A stretch of DNA of 64,000 nucleotides from Capniomyces stellatus (taxonomy: Eukaryota; Kickxellomycota; Harpellomycetes; Harpellales; Legeriomycetaceae): contig LUVW01000045.1 of assembly GCA_001661515.1 (NCBI GenBank), forward strand, positions 44,494 to 108,493. Reading direction: 5' to 3'. Both the position numbers and the translations under genes were made by a program. A model generated the notes under the pieces. The model was not told the origin of the DNA. It worked only from the letters and a program-made list of their open reading frames with translations, and did not search any database. Positions 1 through 13,064 of this stretch are shown here, piece by piece. Within the stretch, counting starts at the first letter, position 1, and every line of letters begins with the position of its first letter.

Positions 1-238
1 CAAAGCGTAGTTGACTGATGATGCAGCAAACTCGTAAAAATCAGAGCGCTCGAAAAATTCCGAATTAATTTATAGGAAATGAACTAACATCAATTCTTAG
101 TAAATTACCAAAACGTAGACACGTTTAGTATTGCTACTCCTGCTGCTACTTCTGCTGTTACTTCTGCTGTTACTTCTGCTGTTACTCATGTTGTTGCTCC
201 TGTTGGTATTACCACCGGCATTATTACTCGGAGTTAAT

Positions 239-2016
239 CTAGGCATTGATGTTCCTGGTTGACGACTTGCCGGAAAACTGTTCATCTGGCGCTTTACCTC
301 TGGGATAAATGTAGCTTTCGCTAGAGTCCTCAGAGTCAGATGTTGAGTAAAAAGACACACCATCCACTCCAACACTATGTCCTCTTACAATCACACCGTC
401 TGTATGACCAATGGAACCTCCAGCTGTTGGTAACTTTAGCACAGAAATAGCCGAGCTATCGTCATTTACGATTTCAACTTTTATGCTCTTTTGTTTAAAT
501 AGGTTTAAAACGTCCGATTCTGTTTCACTTTTTGATGGCAAATAAAATATGTTTCTATATACATCGCTGCGTTCATTATTACATATTTTGTACAGTTTGT
601 TTTCTTCTTTTGGGCTGCTCTTCAAAAATCCTATTCCAGGCTTACAGCAGTCCAGCATAGTACTAAGTCTGGACCTGGGCCTTCCTTTGAATATACATTT
701 TGTTTGAGTTTTTAGTTTGAGTCTTTGATTTAAACTTATAGTCAAACATTAAAATGTTGGTCGGCTACATCGAGTTTTGGCATTTGACTGAAAATATTTA
801 AACATGGCTAGTGTAATACAAAATAAAAAGTCACCTTCGCCAACTGCTTGAATTTTATCTATAAATATCCTATAATCCCTTAGAGCCGAGTTTACGTCCT
901 GGGTCATAAACTTTTTGCTTTTTTCTTCTTTAAAAAAGACAGCCTCGGCATTTTTCATCTCCAACTGGCATTTGTATTTCTCAAGCACGCTTTCCAGCCG
1001 TGCTACTTTTACTAAAATAACAAGATAAAATAAAATAAAACTACCAGCAAAAATACTACACTGATACTTTTTACTTGGCCGAGAACGCAAACGTAACAAC
1101 TCAAAAACTCACTTACAATTATAGTTACTGATACCTGGCGCGTGTTTGTCGACAGATATATTTCCCTTGACTATGATCTCAAAGGCCTTTGAGTACCCGC
1201 TGAAATCTTTAGCTTTGTTGAGCTTTTTGCGTTTCTAAAGGAATTCATGATTTTTTTTTGGAGGAATATTAAAGCGCTTGGGCCTTTTGTAAATACAGTT
1301 TAGTGTTGAAAGTACCCATAAAAACTAAGCAATATAAAATAATGGATGGATGGATGGATGGATGGATGGATGGACTTGCTTTCATGGCTCTGGAAATACA
1401 AACTTGCACTTTTGGTAACCTGATAATTGGGCTGATGTAATTGTGCTCAAGATCAAACTGTGAGCCATCAGACTCGAAGCACAAAACCTCCTTTTCGCAA
1501 TTCAAGCAGACAACAACGTTGTAGGAATTGTCGTTAGATTCGACGCAATATAACCTGACTAGCTCAATGTGTTTCTATTATGAAATTATAAAAATAGGGT
1601 AAAAATAATGAACTAATATCAACAAACAATAAATAAAAACGTAACACTGTGTTTATTAAAGTAACGCGAGTACATAATCAAGGACGAAGTTTTTGTGTGT
1701 GTGTGTGTGTGTGTGTGTATTGATGCTCTTACTATTGTAGCCTCGCTGACTTTCAGAATGACTTGTTTCCATTGCCTTTTTTCTACACTCCTTCTTTCCC
1801 AAGCTGATTTTATTGACTCCCTTTCCCTTAAAACACTGACATTTAGACATCGACACGAGTACATTTGGCTGTTTAATTGATGGCTGTGCAATGTTTCCAC
1901 TTGCTATTTATTCAAGTAGACCTTTATGTTTTAAATTATAAAGTTGGAAGGTGTGGGCTGTTTATAATACAAACAAGTTTAGTTAATGAATCAGTAAGTA
2001 GCGCGTCGGCAGTCAT
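239..2016 (-). CDS. Multi-exon coiled-coil protein, function unknown
   Basis: I do not recognise this family. Four exons chain with matching splice phase: 1733-1903, 1410-1574, 1117-1234 and 835-1011. They join at AATAG, ATAATAG, CTTTAG and TTTTAG acceptors. A likely first exon begins at the ATG whose complement is 2014-2016. The last part (239 to about 680) is an open frame on the same strand, but the donor after 835 would be a weak GTGACT, so the 3' structure is uncertain. Reading through instead would end the protein at 749. The product has a compact N-terminal half with one CxxC pair (CLNC), then a coiled coil (KVARLESVLEKYKC onward), then an acidic Ser-rich tail. A globular head followed by a coiled coil is also the layout of XRCC4/XLF-type proteins, but I see no diagnostic motif. 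I am fairly sure a gene is here and unsure of its ends and role. Confidence 0.5.
1342..1374. repeat. (ATGG)n tetranucleotide microsatellite
   Basis: About eight copies of ATGG in a row. They fall in the predicted intron between the exons ending at 1410 and starting at 1234 of the minus-strand coiled-coil gene. Confidence 0.9.
1695..1718. repeat. (GT)n dinucleotide microsatellite
   Basis: Twelve GT dinucleotides, located in the predicted intron 1575-1732 of the minus-strand coiled-coil gene just past its donor. Confidence 0.9.
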
Positions 2017-3505
2017 GAAATAGAAAAATAAAGCTTCTTGTTGCGTATTTCATCCCAAAAACTTATCGAAGATTAAGAGTAAATGTACAATTATTTAGTA
2101 CACTAATATCTTGAAAACCCAGCACACAGTATCTTGTATGTGTGGCATGTTTGCACTTTGTATAACGACCAGACAAAAAAAAAAAGAGCTTTGTTGCTCG
2201 ATGTATTATGGTCGCTGTGTGATTTCACTGTTTGTGGTGTAGCACTTTGTATGCTACGTGTTTAATTCACATAATTTAGAAACGACATGCGCAACAGTTT
2301 ATTAGCGATACAAGTCCACTATGCATATATTAAACATTTGATTTAGTGAAGAAGAGATGAAATGTTGCAAAGGTTTTGGTGTAGTGATAGGTGATATTTT
2401 TTTTTGCGTTGTATGGATAAAAGCGGATTTTGGGTTATACTCTAAAGTAACCATAAAACTTTTGCCTCTACTGTCTCTATTGGGTTGGTTCGTATTCTAG
2501 GATTATTTTGGCTGTGGAAATAGCATGGGTTTAATTAAAACAAAAGACAGCATTAATTATCAGCTATAGACTATTGATAGTAAATCAACTACTTTCTAGT
2601 ACCGGTGTACAGGAGAAAAACCTTGTTTTGAGACTTTTTTTTTTAGGGGTTTGGGCATTCTAAAGGGTTTAAGGTTGTATTTCAATAAGACCTTTTTGTC
2701 GAGGCTGGCCTTTCTAATTTAGACATTTGAGGGTTTAAAAGTGTTTGCATGTATGTAATTGTGCTAATTAAAGAGTGAAACAAGCAATATTCGAGTTAAT
2801 ATGGCGGTTTGTGGTTTAATTAAACGTTGTACGCCCGAATCTATCTCGAATGCTATCGACTGAAAGAGCTAAATAACTGGAAGAAACAAAGAGATGGTCT
2901 TATATTGTCTGTGTAAATGTAGATTATGCGTGGATTTGGAAAAACGCTATGTGACATAAAAGTAAATACAATGCAAACAAAGTAAAGAGGGATTTTGCGT
3001 AAAACGAGCATGGAAATGAAAGAATGTTAGTAAATAATCAAATACATTTGATTATTGTTTTATTAAAACCACGAGAACGAAAAATGAATGTATAAAACGA
3101 TAAAAACAACTAGAAGATTGTTTTGTAAAAATAAATAGTTGAGAAAATGGTCTTCTTGTGAGATGCATTATTATGATAGGTATTAAAGAGGTCGCAGCTA
3201 AGAAAGACGAATAAAAGTAAAGTAAAAAAGAGCCGAGCGGAATAACAGTGCAGTAAAACAGACCACCAACCTGGCAGAATCAATTTAGTCGAGGCTAAGG
3301 AGAGGTTGTAGAGAGGTATGAGAGAGGTATGAGAGAGCATGAAGCAAAGAGAAGAGGGGAAGTATAAAGGCAGAGTGAGAGCAAATCGCTTGTTATATTG
3401 TAAAGAGGGAGGGCGAGAGGGGAAGGGAGGGGTGAAAATCTAGAAAGAGAAAATGAAGAAGCTTATTGACCCGCTTTGATGTGCTTGGACAGGTCTAGAG
3501 ACTCA
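2017..3505. other. Intergenic, no gene assigned
   Basis: AT-rich sequence with short homopolymers. Around 3300-3450 the plus strand is rich in AG and GAGG repeats. No open frame with coherent splice phases was found. It holds the 3' flank of the chaperone gene and the 5' flank of the coiled-coil gene. Confidence 0.5.
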
Positions 3506-5343
3506 TTAGAACTTGTACATTGCAGAAAACTCGTCAACTTCGTCTATAAAGGAAACAAATTATTAAGATTGTCAACAAATTTTTTTTTAATAAAAAACCG
3601 ATTTATGTTAAATTAGGTTAAATGGGAATTGAAAAAAGTATGCTTGAACAAAAGCAAAAAACAAAAAAACAAAAACGTAAATGATTGTAAATCAGTTTTA
3701 CCTTCGGTAATAGAATTCCAGAATCTGAACACACAGTATATTGTGATGGCGTCAAATAATGTGCTAAACATTGAACCGTCGATGGTTTTAGAAGTACCTG
3801 CACATATTGTGGAGCTGATAACAATTGAAAAAACCAAAGAAATAGCTGTTGTAATCAGACCAGCAACAAGCCACACTATATAAAACATAATCAAAAGGTT
3901 AGTTTGGCTGACAAGTCTGTAAAGTTAATTCCAGTTGAAGAAAGAAGGGATGTAAAAATAAAAAAAGAGAGAAAAAAATAAGGCTTACATAGAGGCATTC
4001 TGACTGCCAAGAACTTGATCACAATAACGGTCTGTGTAGCAAAGTAAACAACAATTACTACAGCAGGTATTATCAGTTGCAAAATAAACACTGTGGCCGA
4101 ATTAAACGGCTTTGAGCCAATTATTGCAAAGTTGTTTGTCAAGTTGAATAAAATGTCGGCTGCAAAATAACCCGCTAGACAGAACGAGATGAGCATGGTT
4201 GTCAACATGAGCTATTAACAGTAGCAGAATCAAACAGGCGGCACAAATAAACAGCGGTTAGAATTTATCAAAGGTGTCAAAAAAAAATATAAATTTGTGG
4301 TGAAAAAAAGTGTAAAGCAGCGCTTTTGGCTGTGAGCTTACAAATATTGAAACTGCTGAACCGTCGGGTATTATTTGGAATCCTATTGGTTACAACCAAG
4401 AAAAAGCAAAGAAAAGTACAGCGTTTTTTTGTTTAGTTTGTAGGCAGACTTTTAAAATCCCCACCAATAGCAAATAAGAATAGCGGATAATGCTGCTAAA
4501 ATACAAGTATGACTTACCAACAAAACCAAAGAAGAGTAAGGCCCAGAACACCATAAACATGGAGGCCGTGACACCCATTAAAAGCCACTATTTAATGTAC
4601 AGATTCAGAGCCAAGTAAGTAAACGTTCCATAACTCAACCAGCAAATAACACGTATAGGTATGATCCGCCTCATTTAAAAGGCTTGTTTGGTTATATTTA
4701 TTTGTAGTTACCCGATTAACTGTAAAGTTTTCGAACTCCATGGACCACCCAAGAATTCCAAAAATACAGGCAATAAAAATAGAGGCCAGGAACAAGGTCA
4801 TTTCTCTGCGTCCTATAAAAACCAAGGTTCATTTAAAGAATGTTAGCTTTGTTAACACAGCCATTTGTTTCTGTGTGTTACAAACATTGAAACGCTTTAT
4901 ATCAGGGTATAAACAAGGTGTGTGTTTTTAACTACATTCTTGTTTTTATTATTAAACTTACCAACAGCTGCAACCTTATTATTCGATTTTATCATCAGTA
5001 TAACCACAAAGATGGCTGTTATAATCAGCGCACAGAAGTTGCCTACAAAACATAATTCAGAGCCAAAGCCAAAGTCAAACGTTTGTTTGTTTTAGTCCCC
5101 CTCCAGTTCCAAACAAATAGAAACAAGGTGTATATATATTTAGCCTTGGTTTAGCTATACCAAGTATCAAGCTGCCCCGCTAAAAGCAGGTTCTGTAAAC
5201 CACTTACCAATATTTGATATTTGTGCTGAGCCGATACTTATTTTACCAACAACACATTTTGGTGTTAATGATTCGGCAAAATACTGACACAAAGCAAGGT
5301 TTCCATTCTCGCAAATGAACTTGAAGTTCCCAAAGCCCGACAT
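3506..5343 (-). CDS. CHS7: Chitin synthase export chaperone, CHS7-like
   Basis: This multi-span ER membrane protein is of the family needed for export of class IV chitin synthase (yeast Chs3) from the ER. Eight exons fit with consistent phase: 5208-5343, 4962-5042, 4712-4812, 4518-4587, 4342-4382, 3989-4211, 3702-3875 and 3506-3543. The start is the first ATG, giving MSGFGNFKFIC, the family's usual N-terminus. Family landmarks follow in order: a loop ending AVGRREM, the signature GFVGFQIIPDGSAVSIF, a long hydrophobic run, then FWNSITED near the C-terminus where Chs7 proteins have YWDSIT. About seven hydrophobic segments are visible. The protein ends DEFSAMYKF. The boundary after VNR in exon 3 uses a GTAACT donor, and an alternative in-frame extension exists there. 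Presence of the gene implies a chitin-walled organism. Confidence 0.9.
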
Positions 5344-6148
5344 CTTTTTTTCTCTATTGTGATATTTTGTTCTATGCTACTTTGATACCGATAGTCTTGG
5401 ATTTCAATATTTTCTTCCTTTCTTGGTAAGTCTTTCTTCTTTTTTTTTTAGTTGGCTTCGCGATTCTTAGTTTGTCTATTTGTTTCTTTTCTATTGTTAA
5501 TCTAATCTGTATTTATAAAAAAAACGAAGGGGCGAGGGAGAGTAAGTACAAGAAGGTAAATTTCATTAAAGTATCATTCAACAATTGTGCTGTTCTTTAT
5601 TTGTTTGTTTGTTATTTAAACGTGTGTCTAGTTGTTTTATTAAGGAGAAAGTTTTGTTTAGTAATAGCAAAACACCCCTCCTATATCATTCAGAGCTATT
5701 TTTTGGTATAGTCACTATTCCTTTTTATCTCATTATACGAGCTCTAAATTTTTGGTTTAATTATACCCACCCTTCATACCTTTTAAATAACGCTTACAAT
5801 TTTGTTGTTTATCTCAACTAATGTAGGAATCAACAAAAAGGTGATTGAGAAAAAAAACAAACACAACAACTCTTAAGGCTTTAATAGATGGACTAAATAT
5901 CCCATTATTTAATCTTGCCTAAATTAGTAACATCCTGTTTCTGTTTCTTTTTCTGCTTCTTTTTCTGTTTCTTTTTCTGTTTCTGTTTCTGTTTCTTTTT
6001 TTCCTTTTTCTTTTTTCATTATAATTTTGATTTTGGTTATATTTTTCATTATATGTTTTTCCTTTTTATTTTTATTTTTATTTTTATTTTTCATTGCATT
6101 TTCCCTTTTATATTTCTTTTCCACTCCTCTTCCATTACATTTTAGTAT
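5344..6148. other. Intergenic, pyrimidine-rich low-complexity tract
   Basis: This is the upstream region of the CHS7-like gene. Positions 5936-6125 are almost pure pyrimidine on the plus strand (CTTTTTCTG-type repeats, then TTTTTA repeats). The open frames there are composed only of Phe/Cys/Ser or Lys/Glu and are not genes. Confidence 0.6.
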
Positions 6149-6352
6149 TTAATCGTTGCTCGCGGCATAGTACTGGCAAGAATAAGGGTATGGATCGTGG
6201 TGGTTTTTGTTGTGTTTGCACCAGCCACAACTAACTATAGCGTGCTATACCATAATATTGATTAAAGCTCTGCTAAACTACTTACTCTTTAATTTTGATC
6301 TGGATTCTTGCTTGTAACTTTTCTTTTACATGCTCTTTAATATCTGTCCAAG
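6149..6352 (-). CDS. 3' exons of a small unknown gene (5' end unresolved)
   Basis: Two exons join in phase. 6286-6352 ends at a strong GTAAGT donor, and 6149-6230 starts after a TTAG acceptor. Their product contains DIKEHVKEKLQARIQIKIK followed by a Cys/Tyr/His-rich tail (DCGWCKHNKNHHDPYPYSCQ) and a stop. Upstream, 6353 to about 6500 has another long open stretch in a different frame, so at least one more exon exists, but I could not match its phase. The tail has four cysteines and resembles short secreted cysteine proteins. I cannot show a signal peptide. Function unknown. Confidence 0.4.
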
Positions 6353-9300
6353 CTGGTAATATTTATAAGTATAGCTGTTCTGGTTGCACTTTTCTGCACC
6401 TTTCTAGCGTGAAGTGTTGTTTCTAGTATGAAATTGGTCGAGCCTTTTACGTTGCTGCTTTTACTATGTTTTCGATACCAAACTACTCTACAGTAATTCT
6501 AAATATTTTATATCTTTGAAAAATAATACCCATGAAAGAGAGAAAAAAAAACATCAGTTACATTTTGCCTCTTTACGTTGATTATATTTGATTTTTGCGC
6601 TTTGGTTTTATTTTTGTATTACTAAAACAAACCAATTTATTTAACTAACCCAATAATACCAACAATTATTACATAACACAAAGCTCACTATGTACAATTC
6701 AAGTATGTTATAGGAGTCCTCTTTATTTAGGTTAAATGGTTGTGGTTGGTATTTGGCGTTATTTCCGTTTTAAAAAGGTGGCCTTGATTTTATTTTAGTA
6801 GTTTGCAAAATTCCTCCTATCTAAAACGTTCTCTGCCTTTTCGTTTACCGTGTCCTTAAAACTTTACTATTTTTTTTTCATCTCCTAATTCTCGTTGGGC
6901 GTCTTTATATTTAGGACTGAAATTCATTAACAATCTTTCACCTCCTTTTTTATCAATTGGATATTTCCATTTAGCCATTTATAATCTCATTGCTCAGCAT
7001 TTTGCCTCAACCAATAACTTTGTCCAGTTATTTTCCTTTGTTTTCCCCTCCTTTTTACCCAAACAGATTTTTGTGTAGATTTCCTTTTCCTCTTTGTTTC
7101 CAATGGCCAATGTTGTTTATTAAATTGATCCTATTGATTATTCTCTTTTCTTTTGCATGATATTCCACAATTTACAGCCATATTGTTTTTTAGTCTCCTT
7201 TATTTACGCTTTATTCGCCCTTATCATCCCAATCCTTTTACACTTCTAAATCGGTATCAACTCGCCTCAGACTATTTCTCTTCAATAGGCTTACAAATGT
7301 ATAACCACTCGGTTTGCCTCTGTTTTTTTTGTATCTCAAAACCCAAAACCCAAAACTCAAAACCTAATACCTAAAACCCAAAACTCAAAACTTAAAACTT
7401 AAAACTTAAAACAAAACTCAACAACAGACTACAAACTAATTGCATCTATGTTTAAAACGAAAGTCAGGCAATTCCCTCTTGCGCTGCACTGGTATTGGCA
7501 TTGAGGTTCATTAATAATAATTTACAAATTCCACATTCGAGCGTTTATTTTACTAATTTGTGCTAAAACTACACTAGCTACATAGAGCCGTTTTGGAATA
7601 AAATATCAACCAAATATGTGCGCTGTGTTCTTAGATTGGCTAGTATTTAGCCATATTTCTAACCAACACTCAAATACATTTGAATTCAACTATAAGTGAA
7701 GACTTTTTTCTCTAGCTTGAAATTTGACTCGAGATTTAAATTAAGATTTAGTTTTGGTTTTGTATTTGGTTTTGTATTTGGTTTAGATTCATTTCTATTT
7801 TGCTTTTATTATTGTCATTTTTGTTTATGTTTATGTTATTTCGGCTGTTAATTTGGCTTCAAGCCTGAATCGCACCAATTTAGAAAACAAATACATACAT
7901 TTAATCCACCACAACAAGACCAACTGTACCCACCTTGTACGCTTTATAATTCATTAAACTGACCTAATCACCGAATTCAATATCACATAATTTCAAATTG
8001 ACCAACTTTTTTTTCAACTAAGCCATTTGGCTTGACACGAAAACACTATAACTTTTTATGGCTCTCTTTTAATATTAATATTTATGTTTATTTCAACACT
8101 AGTAACTACCCCTAAATTGCTCGTAGAAGCTTTTATCATGGATCTGTTGTTTTTTTTTGACCATTTTATTTTTACTTTTCAAGTTTAACCAAACGGAGCA
8201 AAGAATGTCAATAGTTTTAGTCGACTTTGATCGCTTTAATATTTTATTGACTTGTTCTAAAGATAAAAGTTGTAGCGACTTTTATTGATGACTACATTCC
8301 GCAGATATAATAGGCGATATAATGACTGATACAATTGCTGACCCAAACCAAAGAGTTTACAGCTATAGAGTAAATGTTTGAGTATTGTGATACCGTAAAA
8401 ATAATTGATGCCTAAAAACATGCTCGCCCATCCTCACAAAAGAGCAAAGTAGAAATAAATATAACACAACACCATGTTCAACCGTGCATCCAAGGAATGC
8501 TGTTGTCAAGTTAGCTTAGGGAAAGGTACCCCCTACCAAGCGAAATAGATCAAGCCAACCTGTAATATTTTAGGTATCGCATTAAGAAAAGCACCACACA
8601 TAGACCTTGTTGGTGCAAAAAATACCAATTTCAAACTGCACTACATTTGAATTAAGCATAGTGACAGCTATTTTTTTTTGGTGTGTCGAGTAGCTATATA
8701 GTTGAGCAGCAATTATTTAATGTGAGTTGTGTACACATTATACATCTCATGCCTTCACACCAACTATGCGCGCTACATCAAGTATTATGGTGGGCTTGGA
8801 TTAAGGTTTACACTACACATCTGCTCGCAACCACACATTTTGTATTTTAGGTGGTGTTTACTTTGTAAAAAAACAATATGCTACTTGAAAGTCGCTTTCC
8901 AGTTGTTTAAACAACCCTAATAGTTAGTTATAATGCCGCTGATACCATACACAAGCACCAAAGGTGTAATGGAAATTTCGATCGATCTAAATAAAAACAG
9001 CCTTGGCAGTAAAAAAAGGTGGATTTGAATTGCTAAACAAACACAGGCAAATCAACTAGAATGGCAATAGGAGCAAAAAACGATGAGGGATTAAAGGCAA
9101 AAGAATTAAACAAACAAATCCAATAAAAAACTAAATAAACAAATAAACGGAATAGTTCAAAACAGCCTAGGAATTGGAAAGTTGGACAGAAAATAGGCCA
9201 ATAGATTAGACTTTATAAAACTTGGCTAAAACACGCATAAATTTGTTTGATCTAGAAAAATAAGACAAGGGCAAGTCGCCTTCACCCAATTCCAGCAAGG

Positions 9301-10229
9301 CTTTTTTACTGTTTGTAAATCTGCTTGACGCTGTGCTTTTTCTCATTCAAAAACGCACGAAACGCCCAATTGCATACAAACAGACAGTGCTGAAAACTTA
9401 AAGGTGGCTTTAATTGTGTTTTAAGCAAACCTCCAAGGATCCCCAAGGTTGACAAGAGACGCAAGAGCAAATATGATTGTTTTTAACTAGGGTAGATGAA
9501 CACGCAATTTGCTTTGTTTGCAAATGCGTTCGAGCCAAGGGATTTTCAGCCATTTTAAAGATTATTTGTGAAATTGAAGATACACATTCTTGACTGCAAG
9601 ATGGTAGTAGTTAAATGTTTTTGTGGTTTATAACGTACATAGTGTTGACGGATACCACATATCATTGAAGTGTGTTGAACATGTCTATATACATTATAAA
9701 TAGATAAAAAAAAAGCAAGTAAACAAGAAGGTGTATTGTTTGGGTTCGTAAATATAAGAGCGATACCAATAAACAGAGCCAAATTTATGATGTGCAAGGC
9801 TTGATTGTTGTACGTTGGATTTACTCTCCCCCCTTTTCCCACTTTCGATTCATTAAAGAATGAAAGTCAAAGAGCAAACCCAATGCCACAATTTGATTCA
9901 TAATTATTGTAGTAATACAATCTTATTGTTGTTGAGCTGCAAACAGCAGAAATTGGTGTCAAACCAAAATTGAAGTAAATTCCAGCTATTTATTAATATA
10001 TCAAGTTATGGCTACTATTGTTATTAACAGGCTATTATTAAAACAAGTTTGGGAGGCAAACAAGTCGAGAAAAAACAAAATAAAGAAATAGCAAAAAGGT
10101 TGTTAAAACAGACATGGGAGTGTAGCAATATACGATTACAGCAGTAAGATCAAAACAGCAAATTAAAGATCAAAGTAGTAAAGTTTGACAGCAACAATAA
10201 TAAAAAAGGGATAAAGAGAGAGTATGAGA
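6353..10229. other. Gene-poor stretch, no confident gene
   Basis: Nearly 4 kb with only scattered short open stretches. Examples are short ATG-started frames near 8934 and 9551 (complement) that do not extend through credible splice sites. TATA-like and poly-T runs are common. Small multi-exon genes may be hidden here, because such genes were found elsewhere in this window. Confidence 0.4.
7336..7414. repeat. Degenerate AAAACCC/AAAACTC tandem repeat
   Basis: About eleven imperfect 7-bp units in tandem, alternating AAAACCC, AAAACTC and AAAACTT. The unit drifts toward AAAACTT at the right end. Confidence 0.8.
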
Positions 10230-12130
10230 TTAAATTCTATTAGTGCCCTGACGTCGCTGGTCAGAAAACCCACCAGGAGTAGGCGAGAATAATAGGTCGG
10301 CGCCATAGTAACTGGACCTACGGATATCTTGCCATAGATTAGAATAGCCTTCACAGGCTTTCAAATTCATCCGACACAACGGGCATAGCGGGAGTCTTTC
10401 AAGCCATTTCCTCAAGCAGAATCTAAAAGAATCCACCAATAGCATCCAGCAAGTAAATATATATATAATTTTTTATTGAAATAGCAAGTAAATATTTGAC
10501 TTATAGTTTTTTTTGCCTTTAACTAGCAATAGATCCACGCAAACCAAAAGGATTCATTGATATTGAATTTGCATACATGCAAGGTGCATACCAGCAGTAT
10601 GGAGTGATGATTATGAATTAAAATAATAATAATAATAATAATGACTTACCTATGGAATAAATGGCCACATGGTAGCTTTACTGCGGACTTCATACCTTCC
10701 CAACAAATTGGACAAGTGCCCTCAAAGTGTTCAAGTTCTTTTTCAGTTGTATCAGAAAGTCTAATTGACAGATGATAGATATCGAGGGATATTAAATAAG
10801 GCGATGAATTGTGTTAGTAACAACAGTATTGGTTGTACTAGCAATGATAGAATTAATAGTGTAAGGGATAACACTAGCACCAACACTAACAATAACACCA
10901 ACAATAAAAATAACAATAAAACTTACACAGAGTTCATTTCAGTTAGAGCTTGTCTGTAATGTGCAAGCCTTTTGATAATGGTGTTGAGCTTGATCACTAG
11001 GCTTTGGAGATTTGAAAAGACAACAATCCCAACAACGTTGATATTGAACCCATTTATCACCTATAAAACCAAGACAAGCATCAAATGGTTTATACATCCG
11101 ATATAAAGTTCAGTACATCAAAATGGCGCACAGTGAGTTACAAATAGGATGTATGTAGCAGTGTTACCATTATGTGGATAAAATTGGCAAGTCCCAAAAC
11201 CAAAATACAAATGTCCACCAAAGATTGAATCCAGAAAATCCTATCAACCAAAGAGTCGTTGAAGTCGTTGATATCCTCTCCCATCTTAGACGAAATCGCT
11301 TTTAAGACTATATGACCAACGTCTAACAGCACTGTCAGAGCCTATCGAGTAGTATACATTAGAAGAAGCACAATTGTCGGTTAGAAAAAAAAAAGAATGG
11401 AAAGAGGGTGGTGGAGTGGCAGAATTAGTAATACGAAGGTTATACAATAAAAATTAGGCTAAAGTGGCTAAACGAAGTGTACCTCAATAGCCAAAAACGG
11501 GAAAAACGCTCGTAGTCTGTTCCAGAACAAGTACGACACCCCCAAGTTTGCCACAACTACTAAAGACATCATAGTGTTGAATGGAAATAGTCCCAAGTTT
11601 GTCGGGCTCACTGAATGTCTGGGGCTAGCGACGTACTTCACGTGGCTTTTACAAAGCTTCAAAACTTCGTACAAAAGAGAAAATATGCTGTAAGACAATG
11701 TCCAAAGTACAAAGTCTTCTATTTTAAGCCCAAGAATCGGCTGAACTATAAGGATTTTAAAAATAAAAAAGTTTCTTGGGTATCCCAGCGGAAAAAACCC
11801 GCCAGTTGAAAACCCCATTGATCGGTTAAAGTTTCTTAGTCGTTTGTAGAAGGAAACTATGGCAAACACTGCAAAGTTCAGAACAATCAGAAACAAATAA
11901 AAGTCGTTTACGAATGCCTTGATGATTTCGGATGTTGTGCACCATAGTTTGGGATTTCCGTTTCGAGCACTAATAGTTTTATTGAAAATTGTGGACCCCA
12001 TAGTCACCTGCTTCCAACTTGTCTCCCTCATACACTTTTCGATTCCCATATTATTTCCGAGTATGTATATCAGTTGGAACAAAGCGTACCCCGTGGTAAA
12101 CAGCGTTGATGTTATGTATATCAAGTACAT
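10230..12130 (-). CDS. ER membrane RING-H2 E3 ubiquitin ligase, AMFR/gp78-like
   Basis: Five exons in consistent phase: 11483-12130, 11168-11341, 10927-11060, 10650-10760 and 10230-10422. The protein is about 420 residues. Roughly the first 300 residues are hydrophobic with several membrane segments. The RING-H2 finger then reads CPICWEG, LPCGHLFH, FC and CPLC, close to gp78/AMFR (CAICWD, LPCGHLFH, CPTCRM). By family this is an ERAD ligase that ubiquitinates misfolded or regulated ER proteins with its RING in the cytosol. The start is the first ATG of the long first exon. Unlike animal gp78, the protein ends about 50 residues after the RING, so the CUE and p97-binding regions are absent or lie in an unseen exon. 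Hrd1 is the alternative assignment. The spacing and LPCGHLFH core favour AMFR. Confidence 0.8.
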
Positions 12131-12956
12131 TTTGTGTGTTTCTTTTAAAAGCTACTTGGCTGTGTAGAGTTTCGGGTTGTTTGAAAATACAGTCCCTTGA
12201 GTATAGTCTATTTGTGTTAAGGAAAGGGTGAGGTAAGGCGAGCTTCGAAGGTCGTCGCTACCGATATGTATATACTAGTGTTTGGCAGGGTTGTTGAGAG
12301 AAAAGTCGTGCAAGCCTGATGTATAATTACAAAAATAAAGTAGAGGAATTATAAAAACAACTGGGCTGGCTTGAATCGAGTAAATGTACAAGTTTTAAAA
12401 AGTATAAATTAAAGAAAAAATACAATAGAAAGCAAGAAAAATTATACAGAATCTTTTTTCAGTGTTACGTTTCTTTGGAAGGGAAAGCATTCGCTAAACC
12501 GTCTATATAAAACCTTGTAATGTAATTTTACTCTTTGTTTCAATTTCAAGAGTGAGTTGAGAGTTGAAAGAAGAAAATAAAGTGGATTAGTTTAAATGTA
12601 CAGTATAAAGTTTGGTTTGAGAACACGATGAAATTCTTGGATTATATCCCTCCTCCAGCCTAAATATAAGCCTATTGTTTATTATAAACCGTTTGAAGGT
12701 ATTATAAATTTTACAATTTCAATTATTAAAAATAGAATTGGAATTACTGGCATAATACGCAAAAAGATTAACGAACCTCGTAAAAAAGAGGAAAAAAAAT
12801 AAAAGTAAAATCGTTAACGCTTCGGAAAACATTGCAGAAACAATCAGGTAAAAACTTGGCTTAGCTCAAAGTCTCCAAGTTCAAAAAAGACGCAATATCC
12901 AAATTATGAAATTGGTAGCAGTAGTAAAAATATGGGGATAAAAAATAAGAATAAAA

Positions 12957-13064
12957 TTAAAAGTAAGAGCAAAAGTAAGTAAAAGTAAAAGTAAGTAAAA
13001 GTAAGTAAAAGTAAGTAAAAGTAAGTAAAAGTAAGTAAAAGTAAGTAAAAGTAAGTAAAAAGTA
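12957..13064. repeat. AGTAAAAGTA decamer tandem repeat
   Basis: About ten copies of a 10-bp unit (AGTAAAAGTA), nearly perfect. Confidence 0.9.

Noticed and set aside
5915..6145. Frames of pure Phe/Cys (plus) and Lys/Glu/Thr (minus)
   Set aside because: Translation of a pyrimidine-only microsatellite.
9337..9553. Possible small minus-strand two-exon gene starting MAENPLARTHLQTKQ
   Set aside because: It needs a GTTTGC donor, and overlapping stretches in three other frames look equally protein-like, so no model can be preferred.
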